From the NCBI GenBank assembly GCA_016650315.1, contig JAENVZ010000034.1, forward strand, positions 1 through 6,682: a stretch of 6,682 nt of DNA, in the 5' to 3' direction. This document shows, piece after piece, positions 1 to 5,803 of this stretch. Position 1 is the first letter of the stretch. Every line of letters starts with the position of its first letter. Source of the DNA: Alphaproteobacteria bacterium. GTDB lineage: Bacteria > Pseudomonadota > Alphaproteobacteria > Sphingomonadales > Sphingomonadaceae. The notes beneath the pieces are model-generated. The model was not told the origin of the DNA. It saw only the letters and a list, made by a program, of their open reading frames with translations, and did no database searches. Both the position numbers and the translations under genes were made by a program.

Positions 1-576
1 GACCTCGATGCGGTTGGCGACCCTTCGGCGTATGCGAGGCTGGAATCCGCGCTCGCCACTGCCTTTGAAAAAGGGATTGTGACCGATGCCGTCATCGCCG
101 CGAGCGAGACTCAGGCCGAACAATTCTGGCGCATCCGCGAATCTCTGTCGGAAGCGGAACGTTCGCTTGGTCCGGCGCTGCAATTCGACATCAGCGTACC
201 GGTCGCATCCATGCCCGCCTTCATGATCGATGTGGCACAAGCGGCAGAGCGGCAATTTCCCGGCACGACCGCCAGCAGCTTTGGTCATCTGGGCGATGGT
301 AATGTCCATTTCCACGTTCGCGCCCCTGCAGGAACCGACGGCCCGCCATGGATCGCGCAAAGCGGCCCGGTGATCAGCGCCTATATTCATGATCGGGTCG
401 TGGCGGTTGGGGGATCGATTTCGGCTGAACATGGCATTGGTCAGATGAAACGCGCCGAACTGGGCCGCCTCGCCTCCCCTGCGCAAATCCATGCGCTACG
501 GGCGATCAAGGCCGCGTTCGACCCCAACGGCATCATGAATCCGGGAAAGCTGATCCCCCTTGCGTCGGAAGCATGA
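1..576 (+). CDS. FAD-linked oxidase, C-terminal part (D-2-hydroxyglutarate / D-lactate dehydrogenase type), cut by window edge
   Basis: The reading frame is open from base 1 and ends with TGA at 574-576, giving the last 191 residues of a protein whose FAD-binding N-terminal half lies outside the window. The GTG at 79 is internal, because coding continues upstream of it. What is visible matches the FAD-oxidase C-terminal (cap) domain: FWRIRESLSEA early on, the metal/substrate-site motif GHLGDGNVH (283-309), ISAEHGIGQMKR (418-453) and the closing KAAFDPNGIMNPGKL (508-552). The GHLGDGN plus SAEHGIG pair resembles D-2-hydroxyglutarate dehydrogenases and related flavoproteins more than GlcD, which usually reads HAGDGN. 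Such enzymes oxidise a D-2-hydroxyacid to the 2-oxoacid and pass electrons to a quinone, an electron-transfer flavoprotein or a cytochrome. The exact substrate cannot be read from this half. The next gene starts 72 bases downstream and could be cotranscribed, but nothing links them in function. Confidence 0.93.
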   Translation, partial: DLDAVGDPSAYARLESALATAFEKGIVTDAVIAASETQAEQFWRIRESLSEAERSLGPALQFDISVPVASMPAFMIDVAQAAERQFPGTTASSFGHLGDGNVHFHVRAPAGTDGPPWIAQSGPVISAYIHDRVVAVGGSISAEHGIGQMKRAELGRLASPAQIHALRAIKAAFDPNGIMNPGKLIPLASEA

Positions 577-636
577 GGCAATTACTGCGCAAACCACATA
601 TTTCGCGGCAACATTGTACAAATGGCCCGCACGCTC

Positions 637-641
637 AGGAG
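637..641 (+). promoter_or_regulatory. Ribosome binding site that sets the SapC-family start
   Basis: AGGAG at 637-641 lies 7 bases before the ATG at 649. It is only 1 base before the ATG at 643 and lies downstream of the ATG at 622, so 649 is the best-supported start even though the frame is open from 622. Confidence 0.75.
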
Positions 642-648
642 AATGATC

Positions 649-1449
649 ATGGCCAGCGCGCCTCAAGCCAATAGTCTGCCGATATTCTATAACGACCTTG
701 TTCCGCTCAGCAGCAACGAACATGGTGCTTGGCGGACGAGGCAGGTCGATTCGGCCCCGCATCTTGCCAAACAACATGCCGTACCGCTGACCATTGATGA
801 ATTCGTGCAGGCCCAGCGCTTTCTGCCCATCATATTTTCCGCAGGGGAGAACCCGGTGCCACTGGCGCTGATGGGTCTGAACGAGGGTGTCAACACTTTC
901 ACCGACGACGATGGCAAGCTGCGTGGGCCGACCTATGTTCCCGCTTATGTTCGCCGTTATCCCTTTATGCTGGCGAAACTGCGCCCGGACACGGATGAAC
1001 TGTCGCTGTGCTTCGATCCGACATCGGACGTTATCGGCGCTCATGATGAGGGCGACGCGCTGTTCGAAGATGGCAAGCCTTCGCAAATGACACAGAACAT
1101 TCTGGGCTTTTGCGAGCAATTCGAACAGGCCGCCCAACGTACATCGCAATTCATGGACGAACTCAAATCGCTCGACCTGCTGATGGATGGCGAAGTGGCG
1201 ATTCAGGTCCCAGGCAATGACAAGCCCTTCGTCTATCGTGGCTTCCAGATGGTGAATGAGGAAAAGCTGCGTGACATGCGTGGCGACCAACTCCGCAAGA
1301 TCAACCAGAACGGCATGTTGCCCCTGATCCACGCCCATCTTTTCTCGTTGCAACTGATGCGGGACCTGTTTTCGCATCAGATCGAGCAGGGCAAGATGCC
1401 CAACGCACCTGCGCCGCAGGTTCCCGAAACCGCGAATTTGAGCGCCTGA
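649..1449 (+). CDS. SapC-family protein
   Basis: This is a 266-residue protein starting MASAPQANSLPIFYNDL and recognised as SapC family (PF07277, first named from S-layer-associated genes). Typical family features seen are the opening LPIFYNDLVPLSS, the HAVPLTIDEFVQAQRFLPIIFS segment (PL...E...A...PI.F), the ALMGLNEGVNTF stretch, YVPAYVRRYPFML, and the LCFDPTSD block. No signal peptide or membrane segment is visible, so the product looks cytoplasmic. The biochemical function of the family is not established; in sphingomonads and Caulobacter relatives it often occurs near tryptophan-halogenase-like and TonB-receptor genes, none of which are here. The length is ordinary for the family. The start at 649 is chosen for its Shine-Dalgarno spacing; using 622 would add nine residues (MARTLRRMI). 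A weak T7 run at 1478-1484 follows the gene, with no strong terminator directly behind it. Confidence 0.9.
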   Translation: MASAPQANSLPIFYNDLVPLSSNEHGAWRTRQVDSAPHLAKQHAVPLTIDEFVQAQRFLPIIFSAGENPVPLALMGLNEGVNTFTDDDGKLRGPTYVPAYVRRYPFMLAKLRPDTDELSLCFDPTSDVIGAHDEGDALFEDGKPSQMTQNILGFCEQFEQAAQRTSQFMDELKSLDLLMDGEVAIQVPGNDKPFVYRGFQMVNEEKLRDMRGDQLRKINQNGMLPLIHAHLFSLQLMRDLFSHQIEQGKMPNAPAPQVPETANLSA

Positions 1450-1504
1450 CAACGGCCTCCAATACTGGTTGGTACGATTTTTTTGCCTAAAATGCTTTCG
1501 GTGC

Positions 1505-1533
1505 TTGAAACCCGGCCGGTACTACCCTAATTT
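1505..1533 (+). promoter_or_regulatory. Sigma70-like promoter for the small RNA
   Basis: A -35 box TTGAAA (1505-1510, five of six matches to TTGACA) and a -10 box TAATTT (1528-1533, only three of six matches to TATAAT) are separated by exactly 17 bases. Transcription would begin near 1539-1540, at the first base pair of the small-RNA hairpin. The spacer contains a perfect 8-bp palindrome CCGGCCGG (1512-1519), which could be an operator. The placement relative to the hairpin is a better argument than the -10 match alone. Confidence 0.5.
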
Positions 1534-1538
1534 ACAGT

Positions 1539-1647
1539 CATGCAGTTGCTCGTCCCCCTTTCGGGTAGCTGCATGGATGCCCCCCCCTTTGGAGGCATCT
1601 CCTCCCTGAACCTTGGCCACCCCATGCTTGCATGGGGTGGTATTTTT
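1539..1647 (+). ncRNA. Candidate trans-acting small RNA with anti-Shine-Dalgarno-like loops
   Basis: About 108 nt between a promoter-like sequence and a strong terminator, with no plausible protein gene. Hairpin 1: bases 1539-1552 (CATGCAGTTGCTCG) pair with 1562-1575 over 14 consecutive pairs, three of them G.U; on the other strand these would be A.C mismatches, so an RNA read from the + strand is favoured. Its loop is UCCCCCUUU (1553-1561). Hairpin 2 begins at the next base: GATGCC (1576-1581) pairs with GGCATC (1594-1599), and its loop reads CCCCCCUUUGGA. A single-stranded linker carries CUCCUCCC (1599-1606), followed by terminator hairpin 3. The 16S rRNA tail is ACCUCCUUU, so loop 1 differs from it at two of nine positions. 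From what is known of alphaproteobacterial small RNAs (the CUCCUCCC or 'cuckoo' RNAs, mmgR/suhB-type and alpha-r14 families), such C-rich loops usually bind ribosome binding sites of target mRNAs. Membership in one of those families is not shown here. Confidence 0.72.
1617..1647 (+). terminator. Rho-independent terminator of the small RNA
   Basis: CCACCCCATG (1617-1626) pairs perfectly with CATGGGGTGG (1631-1640) over a 4-base CTTG loop, and TATTTTT follows (1641-1647). The T run is on the + strand side. Read leftwards, the stem is followed by CCAAGG and not a U run, so it does not serve as an intrinsic terminator for the convergent EF-hand gene, whose stop is 12 bases away. Confidence 0.88.
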
Positions 1648-1658
1648 CATGGACCAAG

Positions 1659-2129
1659 TCAGCACTTACATTTCGGCCTGGGGCTGCGTTTTGGCGCGGT
1701 TGTGACGAATTCAGGCGGAGTAAGCTTGCCATTCGCATCGGCATCGGCACCCGCAAACCTGTCGGATGTCTTCACAGCCCATTCCTCGAACGACAGCAAA
1801 TTATTGCTGTCCGTGTCGAGCTTGCGAAATTCCTTTGTGCGACTCGACAACATTTCGGTCCGGGTGATGATCCCGTCCCTGTTCGCATCGTAGCGGGAAA
1901 AACGCTTTTGTTCGCGCGTTTGCGATGTAGCGCTGGCGGGCATTGGCGGCGGCGCGCCGACCTGACCCGGTGCGGCGACCGGAAGCTCTTGCGCCCCCAC
2001 AACAACTGGCGGAGGCGCAGCCGGAATGATCAGATCATCGCTTTGCGCGCGACTTTGCCACCAGAACAGGCCCGCACCCGTAAAGAGCAACGCCGAAGCC
2101 GCACCCGCCAGAAACCGCCCCATCGCCAT
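1659..2129 (-). CDS. Membrane-anchored protein with three EF-hand motifs
   Basis: This is a 156-residue protein starting MAMGRFLAGAASALL. Residues about 5-24 form a hydrophobic signal or signal-anchor segment without a lipobox; residues about 36-65 are a proline/alanine/valine-rich linker. Three 12-residue EF-hand loops follow: DANRDGIITRTE (81-92), DTDSNNLLSFEE (105-116) and DADANGKLTPPE (129-140), each with Asp/Asn at positions 1, 3 and 5 and Glu at 12, so calcium binding is likely. In loop 2 the usual Gly at position 6 is Asn. The tail ends CKC after a basic stretch. The product is probably periplasmic or membrane-bound; its partner is unknown. The start at 2129 overlaps the stop of the upstream gene (TGATG) and has GGGAAGG 4 bases before it; an upstream ATG at 2162 would cause a needless overlap. 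This looks like the second gene of a two-gene operon with coupled translation. Confidence 0.87.
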   Translation of the reverse strand: MAMGRFLAGAASALLFTGAGLFWWQSRAQSDDLIIPAAPPPVVVGAQELPVAAPGQVGAPPPMPASATSQTREQKRFSRYDANRDGIITRTEMLSSRTKEFRKLDTDSNNLLSFEEWAVKTSDRFAGADADANGKLTPPEFVTTAPKRSPRPKCKC

Positions 2130-2809
2130 CACGCCTTCCCTTTCCTCCAGAGACCCAGCCACAACAGGTGCCCATATTGCCGCCAGCTCATCCGTGCCGG
2201 AGCCGTGCGATTGCCCCTCACATCCCGCCGGACCAGCCCCACAAGCATTTGCAGCGGCGCAAGCACGTCAGGCCATCCCCGCACCGGCACATCGGCAAGA
2301 CATTCCTGCGCCATCGCGATAGACCGCATCGCCGTGTCGCCATCACTCACATGCCCGGACAAATCCCACAACGCCCAACCCATGCCCGCCTGCGACAGCC
2401 AGGGTGGACATAGGCCCGCAAGCTGCCCCATCGTCCGAAACAGTCCGCCGCCGCGATGTTCGGCAAAACGGACAAGCTGACGGTCGCTCAACGGCAGCGG
2501 CTCCAGAAGGACCTCCCACCCCTCGATCGCCTCCAGCAATCCGGCGGCGCCCGCATCGGGCAGCACCCTCGCACGCAAAGCATCCATCAGGGGATCGCCA
2601 ACGCCCGACGCCTCTTTCTCGCCCGAAAGCGCTTCACGCCACCACGCAAAGCGGATTTGCCCGATCATCGGTTCCTGGGTCGAACGCACGATTTCCGCCA
2701 TCCGCGCATCGAACGCCCACAATATCTGCTGTCCTTCCCGCATATTTTTGGGGGCGTAGGCGATCAGAAGACGCTGCAAGGGTAGAATTTCTATAATGAT
2801 GTCAGTCAC
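2129..2809 (-). CDS. Short squalene/phytoene synthase-like protein, probably non-catalytic
   Basis: This is a 226-residue protein with the N-terminal signature of the squalene/phytoene synthase fold (PF00494): RLLIAYAP (13-20), ILWAFDARMAEIVR (29-42), EPMIGQIRFAWWREAL (46-61), DPLMDALRA (72-80) and the later AEHRGGGLFRTMGQLAG (116-132). It is shorter than true synthases (usually about 270-350 residues), and neither Asp-rich diphosphate-Mg motif (DxxxD type) is visible: the first site reads DARMA and no second DxxxD is found. The helix containing the RxxWWREAL stretch resembles the NDUFAF6-like branch, a complex I assembly factor with this fold. A role in carotenoid or squalene synthesis is therefore unlikely, and the actual function is unknown. 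The start is a GTG at 2809 with only a weak upstream ribosome binding site; the next in-frame Met is residue 23, inside the conserved block. It is first in a two-gene unit with the EF-hand gene and is divergent from the pilus operon. Confidence 0.8.
   Translation of the reverse strand: MTDIIIEILPLQRLLIAYAPKNMREGQQILWAFDARMAEIVRSTQEPMIGQIRFAWWREALSGEKEASGVGDPLMDALRARVLPDAGAAGLLEAIEGWEVLLEPLPLSDRQLVRFAEHRGGGLFRTMGQLAGLCPPWLSQAGMGWALWDLSGHVSDGDTAMRSIAMAQECLADVPVRGWPDVLAPLQMLVGLVRRDVRGNRTAPARMSWRQYGHLLWLGLWRKGKA
2134..2148 (-). promoter_or_regulatory. Ribosome binding site inside the upstream gene, before the EF-hand start
   Basis: Read on the - strand, the end of the synthase-like gene contains GGAGG (2148-2144) and then GGGAAGG (2140-2134), 4 bases before the ATG at 2129. 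With the TGATG overlap this supports translational coupling and the choice of the 2129 start. Confidence 0.65.
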
Positions 2810-2846
2810 CTGCCGGAAAATCCCGCAATCTGCAAAGAGGAAATAA

Positions 2847-2861
2847 TTAACGCGCTGTTAT
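2847..2861. promoter_or_regulatory. CtrA-like binding site in the divergent control region
   Basis: TTAA (2847-2850), seven bases, then TTAT (2858-2861) matches the CtrA consensus TTAA-N7-TTAA at seven of eight positions. It sits between the divergent synthase-like and TadG genes. In Caulobacter, CtrA controls the pilA/Tad pilus genes, so a site here would make sense for cell-cycle control of the pilus operon. This is inferred from one short match, not shown. Confidence 0.42.
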
Positions 2862-2881
2862 CCATAAGCATACGCCACCAG

Positions 2882-2889
2882 CTAACCAT
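2882..2889 (+). promoter_or_regulatory. Possible CtrA half-site (TTAACCAT-like)
   Basis: CTAACCAT matches the CtrA-associated 8-mer TTAACCAT at seven of eight positions and lies 20 bases downstream of the fuller box at 2847-2861. It is too short to stand alone. Confidence 0.28.
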
Positions 2890-2966
2890 TCGCAGTGCAT
2901 AAGGAAAGCGGGACTATGCCCTGGGTGGGGGCAATACGCGCATCGCGCATGGGATTGAGGCAGTCT

Positions 2967-5189
2967 ATGACCAAGGGCTCGGGGGTTTCAAAGCAGATTC
3001 CGGCAAAGGGATTTCTGGCGCGCCTGCTGCGAAATCAGGCAGGCAATACACTGGCTCTGGTGGCAGCGGCGATTTTCCCAATGCTGGGATTGATCGGCGG
3101 CGGCATCGACATGAGCCGCATGTATCTCGTCAAGGCGCGGCTGCAACAGGCTTGCGATGCCGGCGCTCTGGCGGGCCGCAAGCAGATGGGCGGCGGTTCC
3201 TGGTCGGCCAGCAGCAACAAGGCCAACACCAACGCCGTCAATATGTTCAACGCCAATTTCCAGACCGGCTCCTACGGCACCACCGGTGGCACGCCCGCCT
3301 TTGTCGAGAGCTCGGGCAAGGTTACAGGCACCGTGTCGGCGCAGGTGCCGATGACGGTGATGAAGATATTCGGCCAGGGCACGCGGACGATCAACGTCAC
3401 CTGCGATGCGGAAATGCGCATTCCGAATACCGACGTCATGTTCGTGCTCGACACGACCGGATCCATGGAGGATTGCCCGGACGGTTCCACTTGCAATGGC
3501 AACTCGAGTTCAAAGATCGCTGGTCTAAGGACGGCCGTGAAATGCTTCTATGAGGCCCTTGCCAAAATCGACATCGACAATGTGAACTGCGGCAGCACGC
3601 CTGGCGGCGGCAACAGCGCGAGCGTACAGTTGCGGTTCGGCTTCGTTCCCTATGCGACCAGCGTCAACGTCGGCGGATTACTGCCCAACGACTATCTTGC
3701 CGACAATTGGAATTACCAGTCGCGCGAGGCTTCCGTTAGCACCGTTTATGCATGGACGGCGGGAACGGAAAGCGCGATCACTTGGGGAAGCTGGAGCCCG
3801 ACAACTACGCCATCGTCTTACCAGAACACGACGAATTATAACTCTTTCAGTGCCCTCGGCACCAGCGGCAGCGTTACCGTGGGCGGCGTAAGCAAGCCAT
3901 ACAAGGCAACGCCTGCCACAAGCGGCAACTGCGCATCGACCTACAATAATTATTCGGGCGGCAATCTTACTGGCGTTAATGAAAGCTCATCGCTCGGCTC
4001 AGTCAATGCAACACCGGTCGCTCCGGTTCATCCAGCCGCGACGCAAACTATCAACAACAGCCAGAACGACACCGTATCTGTAACCGGCTATCGGTATCGC
4101 TGGTTTAAACAGAGTGGCACAAACGCCTGCTGGCTTGAGCGCGCCACAGCACAGAGTACCTATACCAAAAACCGGACGGGTCCATCCACCAAACTGCTCA
4201 CGTGGTCACAACATCAAAGGATTGACAGCTGGACCTATAAGCAGAGATCTCTGTCCGTGTCCGGCCTGAAGGCTGGCGGATCGAGCTGGAATAGTTCGGT
4301 TTCGCTGCCTATTGGGGAGCAGAACCTTTCTGTCACCCTGTCGGGATCGACGACCAGCAGCACCATAAGAATTCCGACCGATACCTCCGTAACATGGAAC
4401 GGCTGCATTGAAGAGCGGCAAACCTGGCGGAACACGGACGGCGATCCGTCGGACGATTACGATCCGATCCCGTCGTCCGCTTTCGACCTCGACATCGACA
4501 TGGTGCCTACGACCAGCGATCCGGCGACGCAGTGGGGACCGTCCCTTTCTGACGCCGTGTGGGGACGCGAGACGTCCGGCGGCAGCAAATCCTATGCCAA
4601 CGTCACCACCACCAGCAGCACCATGAATCGCAACTGGAGCTATAATTGCCCGACGGCCGCAAGCAGACTCCTGGAATATGGGACGTCTGCCGCATTCCGT
4701 AACTACGTTGATGGACTTTCCACAGGTGGCAACACCTATCACGACATTGGCCTAGTCTGGGGTGCGCGCCTGATCTCGCCCACCGGCCTGTTCGCAAGCG
4801 ACAACGCCTTCACACCCGAAGGCGGTCAAATCGAACGTCATGTGATCTTCATGACCGACGGCGATACCATGACGAGCACCACCAACCTGGCGGCCTATGG
4901 ACTGTCATGGTGGGATCGCAGGCAAACGAACACTGCCTCCGCGCCCACCACCGCCCTGCTGGACGACACGGTCAATGCAAGAACAGAGGCCTTGTGTACA
5001 GCCGTCAAGAACATGAACCTCACCTTGTGGGTCATTTCCTTCGGCAGCGGCGTAAGTTCTTCGGCCCAGACGCGCCTTCAGAACTGCGCTTCGCCCGGCC
5101 GCTTTTATTCGGCAGCGAACAGCGCCACCCTGATCGCCAATTTCCAGTCCATCGCTAATGAAATCTCGCAACTGAGGCTAACCAAATGA
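2967..5189 (+). CDS. TadG-like Tad pilus protein with a von Willebrand A domain split by a long insertion
   Basis: With the start at 2967 (GAGG 6 bases before), the product has 740 residues. Residues 18-80 are the TadE/G-like N-terminus: basic RLLRNQAGN, then a membrane segment (about 29-47), then DMSRMYLVKARLQQACDAGALAGRKQM. A vWA domain begins near 157: MIDAS motif DTTGS (162-166), the likely MIDAS Thr in NTYHDIGL (T590) and MTDGD (D631); the protein ends FQSIANEISQLRLTK. The gap between DTTGS and T590 is about 425 residues where a plain vWA domain has some tens; the insert is rich in Ser, Thr and Asn, contains several Cys, and carries the family motif WNGCIEERQTW near 477-487. It should be a cytoplasmic-membrane protein with an external domain that helps assemble or anchor Tad (Flp, type IVb) pili. 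The frame is open from GTG 2895, and ATG 2916 (AAGGA 10 bases before) is an alternative. First gene of a three-gene operon. Confidence 0.9.
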   Translation: MTKGSGVSKQIPAKGFLARLLRNQAGNTLALVAAAIFPMLGLIGGGIDMSRMYLVKARLQQACDAGALAGRKQMGGGSWSASSNKANTNAVNMFNANFQTGSYGTTGGTPAFVESSGKVTGTVSAQVPMTVMKIFGQGTRTINVTCDAEMRIPNTDVMFVLDTTGSMEDCPDGSTCNGNSSSKIAGLRTAVKCFYEALAKIDIDNVNCGSTPGGGNSASVQLRFGFVPYATSVNVGGLLPNDYLADNWNYQSREASVSTVYAWTAGTESAITWGSWSPTTTPSSYQNTTNYNSFSALGTSGSVTVGGVSKPYKATPATSGNCASTYNNYSGGNLTGVNESSSLGSVNATPVAPVHPAATQTINNSQNDTVSVTGYRYRWFKQSGTNACWLERATAQSTYTKNRTGPSTKLLTWSQHQRIDSWTYKQRSLSVSGLKAGGSSWNSSVSLPIGEQNLSVTLSGSTTSSTIRIPTDTSVTWNGCIEERQTWRNTDGDPSDDYDPIPSSAFDLDIDMVPTTSDPATQWGPSLSDAVWGRETSGGSKSYANVTTTSSTMNRNWSYNCPTAASRLLEYGTSAAFRNYVDGLSTGGNTYHDIGLVWGARLISPTGLFASDNAFTPEGGQIERHVIFMTDGDTMTSTTNLAAYGLSWWDRRQTNTASAPTTALLDDTVNARTEALCTAVKNMNLTLWVISFGSGVSSSAQTRLQNCASPGRFYSAANSATLIANFQSIANEISQLRLTK

Positions 5190-5803
5190 TGTGCGCGCCA
5201 GCAATCCTCCGTAATATTAGCAGCGACCGTCGCGGCATAGCGGCCACCGAGTTCGGGCTGATCGCACCAGTGTTCATATTGTTGCTGATGGGTTCGCTCG
5301 ACATGGGCCACACACTCTACATGCAAAGCGTGCTGCAAGGCGTCGTGCAAAAAACGGCGCGCGACGCCACGCTGGAATCGGGTAGCGAAACCGCCAAGCA
5401 GGCGGAACTCGACGCCATGGTGACGACGAATGTGCGCAATCTTGCGTCCAACGCGACCGTCACCATCAGCCGCCGCTATTTTAAGGATTTTACCAAGGCC
5501 GCGCAGTCGGTGGCCGAACCCTTCACCGACACCAATGGCAATAGCAATTGCGATGCGGGCGAACCCTATCAGGCCAACAACAACAACAGCACCTGGGACG
5601 AGGACGGCGGCGACGGCGGCCAGGGCGGCGCGAAAGACAGCGTGATCTACACCGCCGACATAAGCTATCCGCGCCTGTTCCCGATGAATGGGCTGCTGGG
5701 CCTGTCCGAAACCGCCGAGGTCGAGGCGATCACCGTGCTGGCGAACCAACCCTATGGCGAGCAGGAGCAATATAGCGCTGCGACATTAAGGAACTGCGCA
5801 TGA
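5186..5803 (+). CDS. TadE-like pseudopilin with a calcium-loop-like segment
   Basis: This is a 205-residue protein. After a short basic leader, DRRG-IAATEF (G17, E22, F23) matches the type IVb prepilin processing site G/XXXXEF, followed by a hydrophobic stretch (about 23-39) and DMGHTLYMQSVLQGVVQKTARDA, typical of TadE (PF07811). TadV-type peptidase would cut after G17; the product then acts as a minor pseudopilin in Tad pilus assembly. Residues 115-126 (DTNGNSNCDAGE) form a 12-residue loop with Asp/Asn at 1, 3, 5, 7 and 9 and Glu at 12, like EF-hand or dockerin calcium loops; the Asn-rich stretch from 131 and WDEDGGDGGQGGAKD look like a decayed second half of the DxNGNGxWD pattern seen in related TadE proteins. 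Start ATG 5186 overlaps the TadG stop (ATGA), with GAGG at 5174-5177; a second ATG follows at 5189. Second gene of the operon. Confidence 0.9.
   Translation: MMCAPAILRNISSDRRGIAATEFGLIAPVFILLLMGSLDMGHTLYMQSVLQGVVQKTARDATLESGSETAKQAELDAMVTTNVRNLASNATVTISRRYFKDFTKAAQSVAEPFTDTNGNSNCDAGEPYQANNNNSTWDEDGGDGGQGGAKDSVIYTADISYPRLFPMNGLLGLSETAEVEAITVLANQPYGEQEQYSAATLRNCA
5788..5793 (+). promoter_or_regulatory. Ribosome binding site of the last pilus gene
   Basis: AAGGAA at 5788-5793 sits 6 bases before the ATG at 5800, inside the preceding gene. It confirms the start at the ATGA overlap. Confidence 0.7.

Noticed and set aside
496..1452. Long open frame of 318 codons on the - strand across SapC
   Set aside because: It lies antisense to the clearly recognisable SapC gene and has a low-complexity His/Arg/Gln-rich composition typical of a shadow frame in GC-rich DNA.
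1459..1484. Possible terminator directly after SapC (CCAA/TTGG stem with a T7 run)
   Set aside because: The stem has only four pairs and ends five bases before the T run, too weak to call.
1540..1893. + strand frame beginning at the predicted small-RNA start
   Set aside because: It would be leaderless, runs through the terminator stem and into the antisense of the EF-hand gene, and resembles no known protein.
1632..2480. + strand frame of 282 codons opposite the EF-hand and synthase-like genes
   Set aside because: The translation is Arg/Pro/His-rich and without domain features, while the opposite strand encodes recognisable EF-hands and a synthase fold.
4206..4742. - strand frame of 178 codons within the TadG insertion
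   Set aside because: Gly/Arg/Ala-rich translation without recognisable features, antisense to an uninterrupted coding frame.
5105..5770. - strand frame of 221 codons opposite the first TadE-like gene
   Set aside because: The + strand frame has a conserved TadE motif, a ribosome binding site and an ATGA junction; the - strand frame is a shadow.
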